Shown one piece after another: positions 6,460 through 11,078 of a stretch of DNA of 11,078 bases. This DNA is from Ignavibacteriota bacterium. Lineage in GTDB: Bacteria > Bacteroidota > Ignavibacteria > Tepidaquicellales > Tepidaquicellaceae. Numbering within the stretch: position 1 is the stretch's first letter; every line of letters begins with the position of its first letter. The stretch covers positions 1 through 11,078 of the forward strand of contig PMIW01000245.1 of the NCBI GenBank assembly GCA_003158365.1, given 5' to 3'. The translations under genes and the position numbers were made by a program. A model generated the notes under the pieces. The model searched no databases, was not told where the DNA came from, and saw only the letters and a list, made by a program, of their open reading frames with translations.

Positions 6460-8007
6460 ATGAGCAGAAAGAAATCTGATAATTTTTCAAAAAAGTTTTA
6501 TTTAATACTTTTTTTTATATACATATTTTCAATTCCATACATTGTTTATTCTCAAATCATTTCAAAGGAAAATCTCGGAAGAAATATAAATACAAAATAT
6601 TCCGAGCACTGGCCTGTGATTTCACCAGATGGAAAAACTTTATATTTTCTGAGAGAAGATGATCCTCTTAACTTCGGTGAAACGGGTGATATATGGTATT
6701 CCGAATTCAGGAACGGGGAATGGGAAATTGCCCAACATATGGGAAGGCCATTAAATACACAGGATGGAGGCTCGGTCTGTTCGGTTACACCGGATGGGAA
6801 TACAATATTGCTGCTGGGATTTTATACACCTGCAGGCAGAATTAACTATTACGGCTTTTCAATGTCACATAAAACTAAAGACGGGTGGAGTTTCCCGCTT
6901 GGAGTCGTAATAAAAAATTTTTATAATAATAACGACCACTGGTCGGGCTATCTGTCGAATGACGGGAAAAAACTTTTTACGGGAATAGAGAGAAAAGATT
7001 CTTACGGGGAATGCGATATTTATATTTGCTTTTTGCAGAGTAATAATGTCTGGACTGAACCCATGAACCTTGGACCCGATATAAATACTAATGAGATGGA
7101 AGAAGATGCTTTCCTTGCAGCAGATAACGTTACTATTTATTTCGAAAGCAAAGGACACGGAGGATACGGCGGGTTTGATGTTTTTATGTCCAGGAGGCTT
7201 GATGATACCTGGAAAAAATGGTCTGCACCCGAAAATCTCGGTCCGGCAATAAATACAGCCAAAGATGAGCAGGAATATTACATTACCGCAAAAGGAGACT
7301 ATGCTTATTTTGCTTCGGATGATAAATCGTTCGGTGAACTTGATATATACAGAATTAAATTGCCCGAAAAAGTTAAACCAAAACCCGTTGTAATAATATA
7401 TGGAAAAGTTTTTAACGCTAGAACTAATGAACCTGTTACTGCCGAAATAAAATACGAAATATTATCGACGGGTGAGGAAACAGGCATAGCCCGTTCCGAC
7501 CCAGCAGACGGAAGCTACAAAATAGTTCTGCCTTATGGAAAAAATTACGGCTACTCCGCAAAAGCAGAAGGCTATTATTCGGTCTCTAAAAATATTAATC
7601 TTGAAACCGTATCTGACTACAGGGAAATTGAAGAAAATCTGTATCTCGCTCCCATTGAAGTCGGAGAAGTGGTGAGGTTAAATAATGTATTCTTTGATTT
7701 TAATAAATACGAGCTTAAACCCGAATCATATCCTGAACTCGACAGGGTTGTGACGTTTCTTAATGATTATGCAAATATTGAAATTGAACTTTCAGGTCAT
7801 ACAGATAATATCGGGTCGCACGATTATAACATGAAATTGTCTGAAAACCGTGCGAATGCAGTTGCAGAGTATTTATTTAAAAAAGGAATAACCAAAAACA
7901 GGATTGTGATAATTGGTTACGGCGAGACACAACCTGCCGATACAAACCAGTCCGAAGAAGGAAGACAGAAAAACAGGCGTGTGGAATTTAAAATATTAAA
8001 AAAATAA
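6460..8007 (+). CDS. OmpA-family protein with PD40 propeller and carboxypeptidase-regulatory-like domain
   Basis: A 515-residue envelope protein anchored to peptidoglycan. Residues 1-31 form a long signal peptide ending IVYS before Gln32. Residues about 36-300 contain PD40/WD40-like repeats: strands such as WPVISPDGKTLYFL (51-64) and WSGYLSNDGKKLF (161-173), and repeat-opening L/M-G-x-x-[IL]-NT units at about 39-44, 95-100, 204-210 and 260-266. Residues 308-398 look like a carboxypeptidase-regulatory-like beta domain (IYGKVFNARTNEPVTAEIKY). The OmpA C-terminal domain occupies 405-515: NNVFFDFNKYELKP, SGHTDNIGS, LSENRANAV and GRQKNRRVEF, including the Asp and Arg that bind diaminopimelate. This is the PorE-like order of Bacteroidota, without the N-terminal TPR part. 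It probably links an outer-membrane complex to the cell wall. Confidence 0.9.
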   Translation: MSRKKSDNFSKKFYLILFFIYIFSIPYIVYSQIISKENLGRNINTKYSEHWPVISPDGKTLYFLREDDPLNFGETGDIWYSEFRNGEWEIAQHMGRPLNTQDGGSVCSVTPDGNTILLLGFYTPAGRINYYGFSMSHKTKDGWSFPLGVVIKNFYNNNDHWSGYLSNDGKKLFTGIERKDSYGECDIYICFLQSNNVWTEPMNLGPDINTNEMEEDAFLAADNVTIYFESKGHGGYGGFDVFMSRRLDDTWKKWSAPENLGPAINTAKDEQEYYITAKGDYAYFASDDKSFGELDIYRIKLPEKVKPKPVVIIYGKVFNARTNEPVTAEIKYEILSTGEETGIARSDPADGSYKIVLPYGKNYGYSAKAEGYYSVSKNINLETVSDYREIEENLYLAPIEVGEVVRLNNVFFDFNKYELKPESYPELDRVVTFLNDYANIEIELSGHTDNIGSHDYNMKLSENRANAVAEYLFKKGITKNRIVIIGYGETQPADTNQSEEGRQKNRRVEFKILKK

Positions 8008-8010
8008 AAT

Positions 8011-8928
8011 ATGATAAACCGGATAAAAATTCTTTTTTTCGTTTTTACAGTTGTTATTGTGACGGGCGTTTATTCCCAGCCAAAGCATAAAAATGTTGAT
8101 GTTTATTTTTGCAGGCACGACGGGGAAAATATTATTATTGATGAAAATTATACTTTCATCGATTCAAATTATGTTTTTGAGGTCAGAAATAAATCAATGG
8201 AAACTCTGGTTAAAGAGCACAAAAAAGAAATTGATAATAGTAAACAAGGCTCATGCTTATTTAGTGCATATGAAGATTGGCAAAAGGATTTTACAGGAAT
8301 AAAACTGGGAGAAGAATTTTATGTCTCCACACCGTTTAAAGTTTTCAAAAGTGATATATACGGATATAAATTATCTGATTGCGAACCTAACGGATATGAT
8401 TTTAATCCGGTGCTGAATAATACAGTTTCAATTCAGGAGGATACGATAGATTATGAAAGAAACTATTTTATTTGTTCTAAATATAGTAAAATGAGCCGGA
8501 TAAATTACGATTGCATAACGGATAAAACTGTTATAAAAAATGTTACTGGATTTCTCAAGGAATATACAAAAAATGTTAAAGTAGATTTGGGAGATGAAAC
8601 CAAACCCGTGACAAAAGTTTTTGAAGGAAATTTCTTGAATTCAGGTGAAAAAGAATATGCTGTCTCTTACCAGGGCAGGGTAACTTTCGAAACATTTGTT
8701 AGCGGTGTGTTTATCGTAAATGATAAAGGTAAGGTTGAAAAAACAGTAATTAAATTTCGGATAGACCCGGGCTATTTAAATTTACTGGGAATTGTGGATT
8801 ATAATGGTGACGGACAATTCGAGCTGATTATCGAATCAGGATACTATGAGGGAAGCGGATGCGAATTGTACAAGCTTAATGACGGCAAATATGAAATGAT
8901 TGCATCGGGTTTTTACTGGGGAGCGTAA
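8011..8928 (+). CDS. Secreted protein with a D-x-N-x-D-G loop, function unknown
   Basis: A 305-residue exported protein that I cannot assign. Residues 1-22 form a signal peptide ending VYS before Gln23. The mature protein has six cysteines (34, 82, 124, 155, 168, 284), an even number that would fit disulphides. The N-terminal part opens with VDVYFCRHDGEN, the middle is polar, and the C-terminal 100 residues hold strands followed by DYNGDGQFELIIES (263-276). That is a calcium-loop-like D-x-N-x-D-G-x-x-E, of the kind found in FG-GAP/VCBS repeats and in secreted proteins of this phylum. The start is three bases after the OmpA gene stop, so the two are almost certainly co-translated. The gene ends with three consecutive in-frame TAA codons (8926-8934). 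Confidence 0.78.
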   Translation: MINRIKILFFVFTVVIVTGVYSQPKHKNVDVYFCRHDGENIIIDENYTFIDSNYVFEVRNKSMETLVKEHKKEIDNSKQGSCLFSAYEDWQKDFTGIKLGEEFYVSTPFKVFKSDIYGYKLSDCEPNGYDFNPVLNNTVSIQEDTIDYERNYFICSKYSKMSRINYDCITDKTVIKNVTGFLKEYTKNVKVDLGDETKPVTKVFEGNFLNSGEKEYAVSYQGRVTFETFVSGVFIVNDKGKVEKTVIKFRIDPGYLNLLGIVDYNGDGQFELIIESGYYEGSGCELYKLNDGKYEMIASGFYWGA

Positions 8929-8977
8929 TAATAAATTTTTCTCTTGCATATCATATAAAATTATCCCATATTTAATT

Positions 8978-9601
8978 ATGGAAAATCTAACTAAAAAACA
9001 GAAGAAAATTCTTGAGTATATTGAAAAATATACAAATGATAATTCTTACCCTCCGACTTTCAAAGAGATTGCATCGAAATTTGAAATTACGGTGGGAACG
9101 GTACAGGACCATATCTCTGCATTGCAGAAAAAAGGATACCTGGACAGGAAACCCGATACAGCAAGGGGCTTCAAGCTTATTCGCGGAACGGACGGCTCCG
9201 AAACAAAAGATAAGCCTGATTACGATTATGTTCCTTTATATGGCAGTGTAGCGGCAGGAGAGCCTATTTTTGCCGATAATAATATACAGGGCTATATATC
9301 TGTCGAAAAAAACCGCAGGGGACATAAACTGCATTTTGCCCTTAAGGTAAAAGGCGACAGCATGCGTGATGCGGGTATTTACGACGGGGATATAGTTATA
9401 GTCAGAAAACAGGATTCTGCAAACGACGGCGAAATCGTGATTGCTTTGCTCGATGATGAGGCAACAGTAAAGACTTTAAGGAATACCAGAATAAAAGCTT
9501 ACCTGGAAGCGGCAAACTCGAGATATAAGTCAATTTTGAACAGGCCTTTTCAGATTATTGGTAAAGTGATAGAACTGAGAAGACAGTATCAGGGGATATA
9601 A
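8978..9601 (+). CDS. lexA: LexA SOS repressor (self-cleaving, S24 family)
   Basis: A 207-residue LexA of ordinary length. The N-terminal winged helix-turn-helix covers about 1-68: LTKKQKKILEYI, SYPPTFKEIASKF (23-35), VGTVQDHISALQKKGYLDRK (39-58). The Ala-Gly cleavage site is A93-G94 in YGSVAAGEP. The catalytic dyad is Ser128 in KGDSMRDAGI and Lys165 in EATVKTL. All parts needed for RecA-stimulated self-cleavage are present. ATG 8978 is chosen; an in-frame ATG at 8900 would start inside the preceding gene and add 26 unrelated residues. The usual helix 3 motif differs (EITVGTVQDH), so its operator may differ from the E. coli or Bacillus SOS boxes, neither of which I find upstream. It follows the envelope genes by 49 bases with no terminator seen, and converges on purB. 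Confidence 0.95.
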   Translation: MENLTKKQKKILEYIEKYTNDNSYPPTFKEIASKFEITVGTVQDHISALQKKGYLDRKPDTARGFKLIRGTDGSETKDKPDYDYVPLYGSVAAGEPIFADNNIQGYISVEKNRRGHKLHFALKVKGDSMRDAGIYDGDIVIVRKQDSANDGEIVIALLDDEATVKTLRNTRIKAYLEAANSRYKSILNRPFQIIGKVIELRRQYQGI

Positions 9602-9614
9602 ATTATTTTATCCC
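9593..9614. terminator. Hairpin spanning both stop codons of lexA and purB (possible bidirectional terminator)
   Basis: GGGATA (9593-9598) pairs with TATCCC (9609-9614). The inner bases 9600-9601 can also pair with 9606-9607 after one T-T mismatch. The structure covers both the lexA TAA (9599-9601) and the purB stop (9603-9605). There is no T-run on either side, so it is a weak terminator at best. It is reported because the convergent genes leave only one base between them and no other termination signal is visible. Confidence 0.35.
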
Positions 9615-10898
9615 GACTCTGTTGTAAATGAAATCGACTTTTTTCTTTAATACATCACTGCCAAATATGTGATTTAGCTCTTTTATGCTGAGATATTTCA
9701 TAGCATCTTTGTCTTTTTTTATTAAATTATAAAAACTGACTTTCTCTTTCCAGCATTTCATTGCAATATTTTGTACAATTCTGTACGCATCTTCTCTTCT
9801 CATTTTTTTCTCGATTAATTTCAGCAGTACTTTCTGAGAAAATATTAATCCGTTTGTTAGATTGAGATTCCTTTTTATATTATCTTCGTAAACAACAAGG
9901 TTATCTACGAGTGATGTGAATTTGTTTAGTATATAATCCATCAGAATTGTAGAATCAGGTACTATAATTCTTTCCACCGAAGAATGCGATATATCCCTCT
10001 CGTGCCAGAGAGCTATATTTTCCATCGATGCAAGCGCATTGCCCCGTAAAACACGAGCAAGACCTGAAACCTGCTCCGATGTAATCGGATTCTTTTTATG
10101 CGGCATTGCCGACGAACCCTTCTGTCCCTTTGAAAAAGATTCTTCCACTTCCAGAACTTCCGTTCTCTGCAAATGCCTGATTTCAGTTGCGTATTTTTCT
10201 ATGCAGGAAGCAATGATTGCAAGTGTTGTCATGTATTCGCTGTGCCTGTCGCGCTGTAAAATCTGCGTGGAAATTTTTGTCGTTTTTAATCCGAGTTTAT
10301 CGCAGACATGTTTTTCTATGAAAGGGGAAAGGTGCTCGTAAGTTCCTACCGCTCCCGATATCTGCCCGACTGAAATATTATTTATAGCCAGTATTAATCT
10401 CTCAATATTTCTTTGAGTTTCATCATACCACAGTGCGAATTTCAGCCCGAATGTAATCGGCTCTGCGTGTATTCCGTGTGTTCTGCCGATTGCAGTGAGG
10501 TATTTATACTTTACTGCTTTCCTGAATAATATTTTTTTAAGCTCAATTAAATCTTTTAGTATTATTTCTCCCGCCTGTTTCATTTGAACTGAAAGAGCTG
10601 TATCCAGCACATCCGAACTTGTCATTCCCATATGAATAAATCTCGAATCAAGTCCTACGTAGCTCCCTACGTTCGTCAGAAAGGCAATCACATCGTGCTT
10701 TACAGTTTCTTCTATATTTAATATCTGCTTTACATTGAATTTTGCTTTCTTCTGTATAGTCTTCAGGGATTTCTCGGGAATATTTCCGAGTTTGCATTGT
10801 GCTTCACAGGCAAGGATTTCTATATCGAGCCAGATTTTGAACTTATTCTCGTCTGACCAAATCTTTGTAAGCTCTTTTCTTGAATATCGGGGTATCAT
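9603..10898 (-). CDS. purB: Adenylosuccinate lyase
   Basis: PurB catalyses two fumarate-releasing steps of purine synthesis: SAICAR to AICAR, and adenylosuccinate to AMP. The protein is 431 residues, the length I recall for the B. subtilis enzyme, and my count puts the catalytic residues at the same numbers: His68 (TVKHDV), His89 (FIHMGMTSSD), His141 (GRTHG), the mobile-loop signature SSAMPHKKNP at 262-271 with Lys268, and Glu275. All are intact. The active site is built from three subunits of the tetramer. The gene is read from the - strand and starts at ATG 10898, with no Shine-Dalgarno sequence. A phosphatase gene ends 105 bases upstream, separated by a hairpin, so purB probably has its own promoter. 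Confidence 0.97.
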   Translation of the reverse strand: MIPRYSRKELTKIWSDENKFKIWLDIEILACEAQCKLGNIPEKSLKTIQKKAKFNVKQILNIEETVKHDVIAFLTNVGSYVGLDSRFIHMGMTSSDVLDTALSVQMKQAGEIILKDLIELKKILFRKAVKYKYLTAIGRTHGIHAEPITFGLKFALWYDETQRNIERLILAINNISVGQISGAVGTYEHLSPFIEKHVCDKLGLKTTKISTQILQRDRHSEYMTTLAIIASCIEKYATEIRHLQRTEVLEVEESFSKGQKGSSAMPHKKNPITSEQVSGLARVLRGNALASMENIALWHERDISHSSVERIIVPDSTILMDYILNKFTSLVDNLVVYEDNIKRNLNLTNGLIFSQKVLLKLIEKKMRREDAYRIVQNIAMKCWKEKVSFYNLIKKDKDAMKYLSIKELNHIFGSDVLKKKVDFIYNRVGIK

Positions 10899-10925
10899 AG
10901 GGAAAAATTAGTTTTTAAGAATAGT

Positions 10926-10972
10926 AAAAAATACTACATTAATTATTTAAATTCAAATAATTAAGCAGTATT
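10926..10972 (-). terminator. AT-only hairpin with U-tract ending the upstream phosphatase gene
   Basis: Positions 10939-10948 pair with 10955-10964 over 10 bp around a 6-base loop. After a small internal loop, 10930-10935 pair with 10967-10972 over a further 6 bp. On the - strand the outer stem runs into a series of T (complement of 10931-10926), the layout of an intrinsic terminator. It lies 31 bases after the stop at 11004. The stem has only one G-C pair, which makes it weaker than the one at 2665. Confidence 0.6.
10929..10957 (-). promoter_or_regulatory. Candidate purB promoter of Bacteroidota type
   Basis: Read on the - strand, TTTG (10957-10954) is followed after 17 bases by TAGTATTT (10936-10929), close to the Bacteroidota consensus TTTG/TAnnTTTG. 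This would place the transcript start near 10922 and leave a leader of about 24 bases before the purB ATG. The -7 box is imperfect and the region is AT-only, so chance is a real alternative. It overlaps the hairpin of the upstream gene. Confidence 0.35.
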
Positions 10973-11003
10973 AATATTTGTATGATTTTTGTTAAAAGTA
11001 ATT

Positions 11004-11078
11004 TTACATCACCTTTACAACCACAAATGTAATATCATCATTCTGCTCTGCGTTCCCTCGGAAAGCTGAAACTGATTC
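11004..11078 (-). CDS. SpoIIE/PP2C-type serine phosphatase, C-terminal fragment
   Basis: Only the last 24 codons lie in the window, read on the - strand to a TAA at 11006-11004. They encode SAFRGNAEQNDDITFVVVKVM preceded by a few residues. The Q-x-DD-IT-hydrophobic ending is the last metal-binding motif and strand of PP2C/SpoIIE (RsbU-type) phosphatases, where the paired Asp helps hold the catalytic metals. Such proteins dephosphorylate anti-sigma-factor antagonists or other regulators. The N-terminal sensor domains are beyond the window, so the signal it reads is unknown. Confidence 0.75.
   Translation of the reverse strand, partial: ESVSAFRGNAEQNDDITFVVVKVM

Noticed and set aside
8929..8977. 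SOS box or autoregulatory operator upstream of lexA
   Set aside because: Neither an E. coli-type CTG-N10-CAG nor a Bacillus-type GAAC-N4-GTTC is present; only a weak AATTA/TAATT repeat is seen, which is expected by chance in this composition.
10039..10341. 100-codon + strand frame inside purB
   Set aside because: It is antisense to the catalytic core of purB, including the SSAMPHKKNP loop, so it is a shadow frame.

Overview
The window is AT-rich, with roughly one third G+C by eye. It looks like chromosomal DNA of a member of the Bacteroidota/Ignavibacteriota/Chlorobi (FCB) group. The evidence is: signal peptides cut just before Gln, as in YA|Q and YS|Q; lipoproteins with an S-C lipobox; an OmpA protein combining a PD40 propeller, a carboxypeptidase-regulatory-like domain and an OmpA domain; AT-rich leaders with almost no Shine-Dalgarno sequences; and a TTTG/TAnnTTTG-like promoter candidate. 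A canonical LexA argues mildly for an Ignavibacteria-like lineage rather than classical Bacteroidia. This placement is inference, since no marker gene is complete enough to fix it.

Layout. Positions 1-1593 hold a metabolic run on the + strand: the C-terminus of a GlcD-type FAD-linked oxidase, a YbgC-like hotdog thioesterase, and nadC (NAD biosynthesis), the last two sharing one base. Positions 1654-2634 hold two tandem paralogous secreted proteins of unknown function, one a lipoprotein and the other a signal-peptidase-I-type secreted protein. A strong intrinsic terminator at 2665-2702 closes this part.

From 2735 to 9601 seven + strand genes follow with gaps of 49 bases or less and no visible terminator. 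They are a Wzx/MATE-type polysaccharide flippase, a NamZ-type (DUF1343/GH171) exo-muramidase, a secreted unknown, a lipoprotein with a GDPNCCPS motif, the PD40-OmpA protein, a secreted unknown with a D-x-N-x-D-G loop, and lexA. This is an envelope-centred cluster, with five of the seven products exported, and the SOS repressor gene is at its end. LexA meets purB tail to tail with one base between the stop codons.

On the - strand, purB (9603-10898) is preceded by the last 24 codons of a SpoIIE/PP2C-type phosphatase (11004-11078). Between them an AT-only hairpin looks like the terminator of the phosphatase gene, and it overlaps a candidate purB promoter.

No tRNA, rRNA, CRISPR array, insertion sequence or phage gene was seen. 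The least explained content is the duplicated secreted pair (1654-2634) and the three unknown exported proteins around the OmpA gene. No stretch above 300 bases lacks a gene.
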